The notes beneath the pieces were generated by a model, which worked only from the letters and a program-made list of their open reading frames with translations, was not told the origin of the DNA and searched no databases. Positions 6,256-12,410 of a stretch of DNA of 12,482 bases are shown here, piece after piece (within the stretch, counting starts at the first letter, position 1; the number at the start of each line of letters is the position of its first letter). This DNA is from Flavobacterium psychrophilum. GTDB taxonomy: Bacteria > Bacteroidota > Bacteroidia > Flavobacteriales > Flavobacteriaceae. Position numbers and translations under genes: made by a program. The stretch spans positions 1 to 12,482 of the forward strand of contig CAMDGJ010000065.1 of the NCBI GenBank assembly GCA_945897545.1. The letters run 5' to 3'.

Positions 6256-9162
6256 ATGTCACAAAAACGTCTTTTCCTTCTCGATGCGTACGCACTAATC
6301 TTCCGTGGTTATTTTGCTTTTATTAAAAACCCAAGAATCAATTCCAAGGGAATGGACACTTCCGCCATTATGGGATTTATGAATGCCTTGATGGATGTTA
6401 TCAAACGTGAAAAGCCAGACCATTTAGCTGTAGCTTTCGACAAAGGCGGAAGCACCTATCGTTACGAAATGTACCAAGAATACAAAGCACATCGCGACGA
6501 AACTCCCGAAGCCATAAAAATTGCTGTTCCCTTTATTCAAGAATTGTTAAAAGCGATGCACATTCCCATAATTGAAGTCGCAGGCTTTGAAGCCGATGAT
6601 TTAATTGGAACCATTGCCAAACAAGCTGAAAAAGAAGACTATAAAGTTTTTATGGTTACACCAGATAAAGATTTTGCACAATTGGTTTCCGAGAATATTT
6701 TTATGTACAAACCGGCACGAATGGGAAATGGAATCGAAATTTGGGGAATTCCTGAAGTATTGGCAAGATTTGAAATCGAAAGACCAGAACAAGTGATTGA
6801 TTTCCTGGGGATGATGGGCGATGCTGCAGATAATATTCCGGGATTACCCGGAGTTGGCGAAGTAACTGCTAAGAAACTTCTAAAGGAATTTAGTTCGATG
6901 GAAAATCTTTTAGCCAACACCGATAAGTTAAAAGGTGCGATGAAAGAAAAGATTGAAGCCAATGCAGCAAAAGGAATTTTATCCAAAAAACTAGCCACAA
7001 TTCTTTTAGATTGCCCAGTGACTTTCAATGCCGAAGATTACGAATTATCAAAACCTGATGTTGAAAAAACAGACGAATTGTTCCAAGAATTGGAATTTCG
7101 CCAAATGAAAGCTCAGTTTGATAAATATTTTGGTACCGGAAAAGAATACGACGAAATTGACACGAACGGTAATGAAAATGGTAATGCCAATGAAAATGAA
7201 AAAATAATTAAAAAAGTTCCGGCTAAAAAATCGAACGAAGATCAGTTTGATTTATTTGGATTTTCAGATGAGGAAAGCGGTGAAGTGCTATCAAACTCCC
7301 ATTATGCAACATTAGAAAATACCGAACATTTTTACCAAAGTATTAAAGGCGATTTTGCAGTTAAATTACTTTTGCAAAATTTAATGAATCAAACTTCGGT
7401 TTGTTTTGACACCGAAACCACAGGTTTGGATGCTTTGCACGCAGAATTGGTCGGGATTTCGTTTTCTTTCGAAAAAGGAAAAGGATTTTATGTTCCGTTT
7501 CCGGAAAATCAGGAAGAGGCTCAAGTTTTAATCAACAAATTCATACCGTTTTTCGAAAGTGAAACCATTGAGAAAATTGGCCAAAACATAAAATATGATT
7601 TGAAAATATTGTCGCATTATGGCGTTCAAATCAAAGGAAAGTTATTCGATACAATGATTGCGCATTATCTCATCAATCCCGACATGCGTCACAATATGGA
7701 TGTTTTGAGTGAAACCTACTTGAAATATTCGCCGAAATCTATTGAAGATTTAATTGGTAAACCTGCCCGCTCGGCAGGCGGAAAAGGCAAAAATCCTGCC
7801 TCGCCGGCAGGCAGGCAAAAATCAATGCGAGATGTCGCTTTGGAAGAAATCAAAGAATACGCTGCCGAAGATGCTGATGTTACTTTTCAATTAAAGCAAA
7901 ATTTCAGTCCGATTCTCGATAAAGCCGAAACTAAAAAATTATTTGATGAAATAGAGATTCCATTAATTCCGGTTTTAGCAGCAATGGAATTGGAAGGAAT
8001 TAATTTAGACGTTCCATTTTTAAAATCAATGTCGGTTGAAATGGCTACTGAAAGTAATGCTTTGGAACAAAAAATCTATGAAACGGCTGGCGAGAAATTT
8101 AATTTGGCTTCACCAAAACAACTCGGCGATATTTTGTTTGACAAATTGAAAATTGGCGGAGCCAAACAAAAGAAAACCAAAACCGGTCAATATGCCACCG
8201 GCGAAGAAATACTAAGTTATTTAGAAAAAGACAATCCTATTGTAAAAGATATTCTCGAATGGCGACAAATGGTGAAATTGCAAAGTACTTATATTGATGC
8301 ATTGCCGAACCAAGTGGATGCCAAAACAGGACGCGTTCATACTGATTATATGCAAACGGTTGCCGCAACAGGTCGTTTGAGTTCGAATAATCCTAATTTA
8401 CAAAACATCCCAATCCGCACGGAACGTGGACGATTAATAAGAAAAGCATTCATTGCTCGTGATGAAAATTACACCTTGGTTTCTGCGGATTATTCGCAAA
8501 TAGAACTGCGAATTATTGCCGCTTTATCGGGCGAAGAGAATATGATTGCTGCTTTTAAAAACAACGAAGATATTCACAGAAGTACAGCGGCAAAAGTATT
8601 TAATATTCCATTAGAAGAAGTAACTAAGGAACAACGTAGCAATGCCAAAACCGTAAATTTCGGAATCATTTATGGGGTTTCCGCCTTTGGACTTTCTAAT
8701 CAAACTTCGCTTTCGCGAAAAGAAAGTGCCGAATTGATTGATGCCTATTATGCGACTTATCCAAAACTAAAATCCTATATGGCGAATCAAGTAGATTTTG
8801 CCAGAGAAAATGGGTATGTGCAAACGGTTTTAGGAAGAAGACGCTATTTAAAAGACATAAATTCTGCTAATATGATGGTCAAAAGTGGAGCCGAACGAAA
8901 TGCAGTAAACGCTCCAATTCAAGGCTCAGCCGCCGATATTATCAAAATTGCGATGATTAATATTCACCACAAACTAACTTCGGAAAACTGGAAATCTAAA
9001 ATGTTATTGCAGGTTCATGATGAATTGGTGTTTGATGTTCACAACTCGGAATTGGAGAAAATTCGACCAATGATTAAACACGAAATGGAAAATGCATTTA
9101 TAATGGATGTTCCATTAGAAGTTGAAATTGGAATGGGGAAAAATTGGCTGGAAGCACATTAG
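6256..9162 (+). CDS. polA: DNA polymerase I
   Basis: A 968-residue family A DNA polymerase that fills gaps and removes RNA primers in replication and repair. The 5'-3' exonuclease spans about 1-290 (GFEADDLIG, TPDKDFAQLV and GDAADNIPGLPGVG). A charged Asn/Glu-rich linker (about 296-345) contains QFDLF (330-334). The proofreading domain has its ligands: Asp385 and Glu387 in FDTET, Asn444 and Asp448 in GQNIKYD, and Tyr535 and Asp539 in YAAED. The polymerase domain has motif A with Asp745 (DYSQIE), motif B with Arg794, Lys798, Phe802 and Tyr806, and motif C with Asp922-Glu923 (HDE), so all three activities are predicted intact. Two short GC-rich palindromes are inserted in frame at 503-508 and 514-520. 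The C-terminus ends in NWLEAH; partial copies of this tail occur twice further downstream. Confidence 0.98.
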   Translation: MSQKRLFLLDAYALIFRGYFAFIKNPRINSKGMDTSAIMGFMNALMDVIKREKPDHLAVAFDKGGSTYRYEMYQEYKAHRDETPEAIKIAVPFIQELLKAMHIPIIEVAGFEADDLIGTIAKQAEKEDYKVFMVTPDKDFAQLVSENIFMYKPARMGNGIEIWGIPEVLARFEIERPEQVIDFLGMMGDAADNIPGLPGVGEVTAKKLLKEFSSMENLLANTDKLKGAMKEKIEANAAKGILSKKLATILLDCPVTFNAEDYELSKPDVEKTDELFQELEFRQMKAQFDKYFGTGKEYDEIDTNGNENGNANENEKIIKKVPAKKSNEDQFDLFGFSDEESGEVLSNSHYATLENTEHFYQSIKGDFAVKLLLQNLMNQTSVCFDTETTGLDALHAELVGISFSFEKGKGFYVPFPENQEEAQVLINKFIPFFESETIEKIGQNIKYDLKILSHYGVQIKGKLFDTMIAHYLINPDMRHNMDVLSETYLKYSPKSIEDLIGKPARSAGGKGKNPASPAGRQKSMRDVALEEIKEYAAEDADVTFQLKQNFSPILDKAETKKLFDEIEIPLIPVLAAMELEGINLDVPFLKSMSVEMATESNALEQKIYETAGEKFNLASPKQLGDILFDKLKIGGAKQKKTKTGQYATGEEILSYLEKDNPIVKDILEWRQMVKLQSTYIDALPNQVDAKTGRVHTDYMQTVAATGRLSSNNPNLQNIPIRTERGRLIRKAFIARDENYTLVSADYSQIELRIIAALSGEENMIAAFKNNEDIHRSTAAKVFNIPLEEVTKEQRSNAKTVNFGIIYGVSAFGLSNQTSLSRKESAELIDAYYATYPKLKSYMANQVDFARENGYVQTVLGRRRYLKDINSANMMVKSGAERNAVNAPIQGSAADIIKIAMINIHHKLTSENWKSKMLLQVHDELVFDVHNSELEKIRPMIKHEMENAFIMDVPLEVEIGMGKNWLEAH
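7762..7815 (+). repeat. Two GC-rich palindromic elements inserted in frame in polA
   Basis: Element 1 (7762-7779, 18 nt) has arms CCTGCC (7762-7767) and GGCAGG (7773-7778). Element 2 (7795-7815, 21 nt) has CCTGCC (7795-7800) and two overlapping GGCAGG copies (7806-7811 and 7810-7815). Their GC content contrasts sharply with the AT-rich surroundings. They encode PARSAG (503-508) and PASPAGR (514-520). Removing both leaves IGK-GKGKN-QKSMRDV, which fits the usual PolA sequence at this point as I remember it. Both lengths are multiples of three and both start on a codon boundary. They resemble REP-like GC palindromes scattered in Flavobacterium genomes. Confidence 0.8.
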
Positions 9163-9177
9163 AAATTTGTAACTTTG
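9144..9177 (+). promoter_or_regulatory. Candidate promoter of the DUF4160 module, overlapping the polA end
   Basis: TAACTTTG (9170-9177) is a full match to TAnnTTTG, and TTG (9144-9146) lies 23 nt upstream, at the long end of the accepted spacing. The predicted start is near 9184, giving a leader of about 10 nt. The upstream half lies inside the last codons of polA. Confidence 0.5.
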
Positions 9178-9193
9178 TTAAAACAAAAAAACT

Positions 9194-9463
9194 ATGCCAG
9201 TAATAAGCTTGTTCTATGGATTAATTATTTCAATGTATTATTTGGATAATAAGCAACATAATTTGCCGCATATTCAAGTGAAATATAATGAGTTTGAAGC
9301 GGTATTTTCAATTCCTGACGGGAAATTATTAGACGGGAAATTGCCTGTAAATAAAACAAAACTTGTAACAGCTTGGATTGAAATTCGTCAAGAAGATTTA
9401 ATGGCAGACTGGAGTTTAGCTATAAAAGGAGAGCCTATTTTTAAAATTGAACCTTTAAGATAA
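9194..9463 (+). CDS. DUF4160 domain-containing protein
   Basis: An 89-residue protein matching DUF4160 over its whole length. It has the N-terminal strand PVISLFYGLIISMYY, then HNLPHIQVKY (22-31), FSIPDGKLLDG and the C-terminal KTKLVTAWIEIRQEDLMADW. DUF4160 genes are commonly paired with DUF2442 genes, and the pair is often suspected to be a toxin-antitoxin module; the biochemical role is not established to my knowledge. The stop codon is 5 nt before the start of the DUF2442 remnant, indicating a former two-gene operon. It begins 31 nt after the polA stop. This gene appears intact while its partner carries a stop codon, so the module may no longer work as a pair. Confidence 0.88.
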   Translation: MPVISLFYGLIISMYYLDNKQHNLPHIQVKYNEFEAVFSIPDGKLLDGKLPVNKTKLVTAWIEIRQEDLMADWSLAIKGEPIFKIEPLR

Positions 9464-9468
9464 TTAAT

Positions 9469-9732
9469 ATGTTTCCAAAAATCATAACTGCCATACCAAA
9501 ACCTGGTTATAAACTAGAGCTAGAATTTGAAAACAAAATCTGGAAATAATTTTCTGTTATGCCTTATCTTAATTTTCCTGTATTTCAACCTTTGAAAGAC
9601 ACTTCGTTTTTCAATCAAGTTTTTGTAAAATACGATACCGTTGTTTGGGGAAAAGAAGAAATCATAGATTTTGATCCTTATACACTTTGGACAGAAAGTA
9701 TTGAAATATCGAAAAATAGTATTGCAAGTTGA
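9469..9732 (+). pseudogene. DUF2442 gene interrupted by an in-frame stop codon
   Basis: The frame opens at ATG 9469 with MFPKIITAIPKPGYKLELEF, stops at TAA 9547-9549 after 26 codons, and continues in the same frame to TGA 9730-9732. The continuation FSVMPYLNFPVFQPLKDT and DFDPYTLW has the usual DUF2442 pattern. The stop falls where the family normally has a basic residue before FSV-PYL, so a single AAA to TAA change explains it. Total length without the stop would be 87 residues, normal for the family. Internal re-initiation at ATG 9559 would give 57 residues without the first strands. It is the partner of the upstream DUF4160 gene. A sequencing error is possible but not needed. Confidence 0.8.
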
Positions 9733-9746
9733 ATTATTTTTTATCC

Positions 9747-9851
9747 AAAATCGAACCGATGATTAAACACGAAATGTAAAACGCATTTGTTATGGATGTT
9801 CCTTTGGATGTTGAAATAGGAGCGGGAAGAAATTGGCTGGAAGCACATTAA
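9747..9851 (+). pseudogene. Partial copy of the polA 3' end (tail copy B)
   Basis: The frame reads 35 codons corresponding to the last 34 residues of PolA plus the stop: KIEPMIKHEM, a stop, NAFVMDVPLDVEIGAGRNWLEAH, stop. Compared with the intact polA end, 17 of 105 bases differ by my count, 9 of them at third codon positions. Five amino-acid changes are mostly conservative. One nonsense change (GAA to TAA at 9777-9779) shows it is no longer translated as such. It starts 14 nt after the end of the DUF2442 remnant. No upstream polA sequence accompanies it, so it is a remnant with a sharp left boundary. Confidence 0.85.
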
Positions 9852-9887
9852 AAATAGTGTTCAGTTGGCAGGTTTTAGTGATCAGTT
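9852..9887 (+). repeat. 36-nt direct repeat after polA tail copy B (R1)
   Basis: This stretch, starting just after the stop of tail copy B, is identical to 10919-10954 after tail copy C. The identity continues leftward into the polA tail for 18 nt with one mismatch (54-nt blocks 9834-9887 and 10901-10954). Internally it holds GTTCAGTT and GATCAGTT. It is absent after the intact polA. Past 9887 the two copies diverge completely. Confidence 0.85.
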
Positions 9888-9947
9888 GTATCTTGCTAAC
9901 AAAAAAGTTGCTTTGCATTAGAAAACAGCAAATCGAAAATTTTTAAT

Positions 9948-9955
9948 TAATTTTG
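9948..9955 (+). promoter_or_regulatory. Possible -7 element of the DUF6922-AbiEii operon
   Basis: TAATTTTG matches TAnnTTTG four nt before the ATG at 9960, which would produce a nearly leaderless mRNA. No TTG lies at the right -33 distance, and the region is very AT-rich, so a chance match is possible. The gap 9888-9959 shows no other recognisable feature. Confidence 0.3.
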
Positions 9956-9959
9956 ATTT

Positions 9960-10265
9960 ATGAAAAATTCTTACAACATAAACGATTTGTCGACACACCT
10001 TTTCTGGGATGTGGATAAAAATGCCTTGGATTTTGAAAAATCAAAAGTTCAAATCATATACAAAGTGCTAGAGTTTGGATTGATTTCTGATTGGGAAATT
10101 ATTCAAGAAATATATGGATTAGAAACCATCAAAAAAGTTTCTTTAAAACTACGAACGCTGGATGTTGTGACATTGGCCTTCTTATCTGACTTATTTAAAA
10201 TTGAAAAAACAAAATTTAGATGTTACAAACACAGTCAGTTGACCCAAAACTCTTGGAACTCTTAA
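9960..10265 (+). CDS. DUF6922-like protein, probable antitoxin partner of AbiEii
   Basis: A 101-residue protein with the DUF6922 pattern: HLFWDVDKNALDFEKSK (13-29), a middle region with VLEFGLISDW (36-45) and the end FRCYKHSQ. The family is common in Bacteroidota directly upstream of nucleotidyltransferase genes of the AbiEii type, which makes an antitoxin or regulatory role likely by context. I do not see a clear helix-turn-helix. Its last 46 nt overlap the start of the next gene in another frame, so the two are translationally coupled. It begins 108 nt after the stop of polA tail copy B. Family assignment is by recognition, not by search. Confidence 0.78.
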   Translation: MKNSYNINDLSTHLFWDVDKNALDFEKSKVQIIYKVLEFGLISDWEIIQEIYGLETIKKVSLKLRTLDVVTLAFLSDLFKIEKTKFRCYKHSQLTQNSWNS

Positions 10266-10816
10266 GAAAAATAATGAATTGCGATTCTTTTGCCGATTTC
10301 AATCTTGTTGGCGGCACATCGCTTGCTTTGCAAAAAGGTCATAGAAAATCGATTGATATTGATTTGTTTGGGAATTCGGAAATCTACAGTGATGATTTTA
10401 TTGAAATACTTTCAGGCTTCGGAAAAGTAATCACTCTAAAAAAGAGTAAAAATATTTTAATCCTTTCTGTTGATGGAATCAAAGTAGATTTTGTAAACTA
10501 CAAATATCCATTGCTAGAAAATGTAAAAGTCATAGAAAATATTCGTTTGGTTTCGCAACCTGATATTGCAGCAATGAAGTTAAATGCTATTGTTGGTCGA
10601 GGAAGCAAAAAAGATTTTATCGACTTGTATTTTCTTTTGCAAACCTATTCCCTTCAAGAAATGATTTCGTTTTTCAATAAAAAATTTGCCGACGGATCAG
10701 AATTTATGGTTTTAAAAAGCCTACATTATTTTGATGATGCCGATTTAGAAGAAATGCCAGAAATGACAAATCCAATTCATTGGGATGAAATTAAAATAAA
10801 GATTAAAAGTTTATAA
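10220..10816 (+). CDS. Nucleotidyl transferase AbiEii/AbiGii-type toxin
   Basis: A 198-residue protein of the AbiEii/AbiGii nucleotidyltransferase family, toxins of type IV-like toxin-antitoxin systems and some abortive phage-defence systems. The characterised MenT relatives add nucleotides to tRNA 3' ends. The polymerase-beta-like core is visible: VGGTSLAL (30-37), HRKSIDIDLF (41-50) with Asp46 and Asp48, and a third acidic residue at Asp90 in IKVDFV. These are followed by DIAAMKLNAIVGRGSKKDF (115-133) with Lys120. The active site looks intact. Its start overlaps the DUF6922 gene by 46 nt. Its stop codon lies 9 nt before the third polA tail copy. An unrelated metabolic nucleotidyltransferase role is unlikely given the partner gene. 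Whether it is active as a toxin is not shown. Confidence 0.9.
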   Translation: MLQTQSVDPKLLELLRKIMNCDSFADFNLVGGTSLALQKGHRKSIDIDLFGNSEIYSDDFIEILSGFGKVITLKKSKNILILSVDGIKVDFVNYKYPLLENVKVIENIRLVSQPDIAAMKLNAIVGRGSKKDFIDLYFLLQTYSLQEMISFFNKKFADGSEFMVLKSLHYFDDADLEEMPEMTNPIHWDEIKIKIKSL

Positions 10817-10825
10817 AGTTTAGCC

Positions 10826-10918
10826 ATAATTAAACACGAAATGGAAAATGAATTCCAACTCGACGTTCCTGTGGAGGTAGATTTAGGAGCTGGAAGGGAC
10901 TGGCTGGAAGCGCATTAA
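10826..10918 (+). pseudogene. Partial copy of the polA 3' end (tail copy C)
   Basis: Thirty residues plus stop align with the PolA C-terminus: IIKHEMENEFQ, then LDVPVEVDLGAGRDWLEAH. By my count 26 of 93 bases differ from the intact polA end and 21 of 93 from copy B, so it is the most divergent. The frame is open throughout. There is no start codon context or upstream polA sequence, so it is a remnant and not a gene. It follows the AbiEii stop codon by 9 nt, mirroring the position of copy B after the DUF2442 remnant. Confidence 0.83.
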
Positions 10919-10954
10919 AAATAGTGTTCAGTTGGCAGGTTTTAGTGATCAGTT
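10919..10954 (+). repeat. 36-nt direct repeat after polA tail copy C (R2)
   Basis: Identical over 36 nt to 9852-9887. Together with the 18 nt of polA tail to the left the block is 53 of 54 identical, although the tails themselves are only about 77 percent identical further left. The sharp change in identity suggests recent exchange or a shared recombination point near the end of polA. Confidence 0.85.
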
Positions 10955-10967
10955 TGAGCAACTTTGT

Positions 10968-11013
10968 GATTCCGTAGGAATCTCTCATGACGAGAGCAAC
11001 TAATAGAATTGCT
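10968..11013. repeat. Cluster of three small hairpins between the AbiEii module and the LacI-family gene
   Basis: Three adjacent inverted repeats lie in 46 nt: GATTCC-GTA-GGAATC (10968-10982), CTCTC-ATGAC-GAGAG (10982-10996) and AGCAA-N9-TTGCT (10995-11013). The first two share a base and the last two share two bases, so not all can form fully at once. No T-run follows on either strand, so this is not a standard terminator, although it sits where transcripts of the AbiEii operon and the LacI-family gene would converge. It resembles interspersed intergenic repeats of Flavobacterium. Confidence 0.55.
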
Positions 11014-11035
11014 TCGTCCCCCGGATTGACTGGTA

Positions 11036-12061
11036 TTACAACTTCCTTGTCGATTCTCGTTCTCTCAATTGTGTTTTGATAACCACCGTTTCATAAGGCA
11101 GATTTTCTTCTTTTGATTCTAATCTATTGATCAACACATTGGCAGCCATTTCTCCGATCTCCACTCCATATTGACTCAAGGTGGACAAGCTTGGAGACAA
11201 TCTTCTGGAGGCTAGAATCCCATCCGCAAAACCAATTATAGATACTTCTTCAGGAACTTTGTAGCCTTTCTTTTGACTAATTCTTAATGCCGCTACAGAA
11301 TCATTTTCTACTACGGCAAATATTCCGTCAATTTTATTAGTATCAAAAACGGTCTCTATTTTATTTTTTAAATCAGTTTCAGAATCTGTACGAATAATCA
11401 AATTAGGGTTTATGATAAAATTATTATCTTTTAGTGCCTGTAAATACCCTTCCGCTCTTAACTTACCTACGCTTAAATTGTCAACTGAAGAAAACAAGGC
11501 AATGTTTTTACATCCTGTATTTATTAGGTGTTGCGTAGCATTAAAGGCCGAATCAAAATCATCTACAATAACTTTGTCACAGACCACTTCGTCAACAATA
11601 CGGTCAAACATTACAATAGGAGTGCCTTCATTTATGACCTCTTTAAGGTGATTGTATTCCTTTAATTTTTGCGCTTCCTCTGAAATAGATAAAATAAACC
11701 CATCGATGGTTCCATTACTTAACATATCTATGATACGTACTTCTTTCTCTAACGACTCATTGGAGATGCACATAATTACATTGTAGCCTTTTGCATCGGC
11801 GACTTTTTCTATACCGCTAAAAACTTTGGCAAAAAAAGAATCCAAAATATTAGGGATAATAACCCCAATTGTTTTTGTCTTCCTGTTTTTCAGGTTCAGA
11901 CCAATAACATTAGGCTTGTAGTTTTTGAGTTTGGCGTATTCCTTTATTCTAATTTTCGTTTGCTCACTGATTTCAGGACTGTCGTTAAGTGCTTTTGAGA
12001 CTGTAGAAACAGAGACATCGAGTTCTTTTGCGATTTGTTTTAAAGTTGCTCTAATTTTCAT
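11036..12061 (-). CDS. LacI/GalR-family transcriptional regulator
   Basis: A 341-residue repressor-type regulator of normal family length. The N-terminal helix-turn-helix (5-50) reads TLKQIAKELDVSVSTVSKALN. A hinge follows (about 50-62), where Leu57 corresponds to the leucine that intercalates into the operator. The periplasmic-binding-protein-like core begins at TIGVIIPNI (64-72) and includes FDGFILSIS-type and IIGFAD elements. The usual dimer-interface end is PSLSTLSQYGVEIGEMAANVL. Such proteins usually sense a sugar or sugar phosphate. No carbohydrate genes are in the window, so the regulon is unknown; genes beyond either edge or elsewhere are possible targets. It is divergent from rplM, with a 349-nt gap, and has its own promoter. 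Confidence 0.93.
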   Translation of the reverse strand: MKIRATLKQIAKELDVSVSTVSKALNDSPEISEQTKIRIKEYAKLKNYKPNVIGLNLKNRKTKTIGVIIPNILDSFFAKVFSGIEKVADAKGYNVIMCISNESLEKEVRIIDMLSNGTIDGFILSISEEAQKLKEYNHLKEVINEGTPIVMFDRIVDEVVCDKVIVDDFDSAFNATQHLINTGCKNIALFSSVDNLSVGKLRAEGYLQALKDNNFIINPNLIIRTDSETDLKNKIETVFDTNKIDGIFAVVENDSVAALRISQKKGYKVPEEVSIIGFADGILASRRLSPSLSTLSQYGVEIGEMAANVLINRLESKEENLPYETVVIKTQLRERESTRKL

Positions 12062-12219
12062 AAGTTAAAATTTATTTTCCTATTAAGTCCTGTCTATAAA
12101 TAAAATGTCATTTTAGGGACGTGAATTCAATTATTTTTTGTTTTATTCCAAAAAATCTCTCTCAAAAATAAGTCTTTATTTCAAAAGTGTAATGTACATT
12201 TTTTTTAACAGATCTACTG

Positions 12220-12249
12220 CAAATATAGAAACTCTAAATTGAACTACAA
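12220..12249 (-). promoter_or_regulatory. Promoter of the LacI-family regulator
   Basis: On the minus strand TTG (complement of 12247-12249), 19 nt, and TATATTTG (complement of 12220-12227) match the Bacteroidota consensus. The predicted start is near 12213, leaving a leader of about 150 nt before the ATG at 12061. Confidence 0.65.
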
Positions 12250-12334
12250 TTTAAGAAAACGTAAATGTATATAACCCTAAATATTCATTTGATAATCAGC
12301 AGAAAAAGGAAGTTAAAATAAATTTTTAAGACAA

Positions 12335-12365
12335 TTTGCATTTCAAAAAAATAATTGTACTTTTG
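12335..12365 (+). promoter_or_regulatory. Promoter of rplM
   Basis: TTTG (12335-12338), a 19-nt spacer and TACTTTTG (12358-12365) match the Bacteroidota consensus completely, as expected for a highly expressed ribosomal protein gene. The predicted start near 12371 gives a leader of about 40 nt. Confidence 0.85.
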
Positions 12366-12410
12366 CGCTCCCTTTATTGGGAATGGAATGTTTAATTAAA
12401 ATAAATTATT

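Larger units (their letters stand above)
12062..12410. other. Divergent intergenic region between the LacI-family gene and rplM
   Basis: This 349-nt gap holds one promoter for each flanking gene, listed separately. If the minus-strand promoter is right, the LacI-family mRNA has a leader of about 150 nt. A perfect 10-nt palindrome AATGTACATT (12191-12200) lies just downstream of its predicted start, a position where an autoregulatory operator could sit, though it lacks the central CG typical of LacI operators. In the rplM leader, TCCC (12369-12372) can pair with GGGA (12379-12382) in a small hairpin. No open reading frame of note was found. Confidence 0.6.

Noticed and set aside
6601..7028. 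Overlapping open frames on both strands inside polA
   Set aside because: Shadows of the 5'-3' exonuclease coding sequence, which is conserved and fully explained by polA.
9747..10954. CRISPR-like array, because of repeated blocks with different sequence between
   Set aside because: Only two blocks exist, they are about 1 kb apart, they derive from the polA end, and the sequence between them is protein-coding.
9194..10954. An insertion sequence or prophage carrying the modules
   Set aside because: No transposase, integrase, terminal inverted repeats or phage genes are visible; only direct polA-tail repeats bound the modules.
11412..11651. Plus-strand open frame of 79 codons in the LacI-family gene
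   Set aside because: It is antisense to conserved ligand-binding-core sequence and shows no features of its own.
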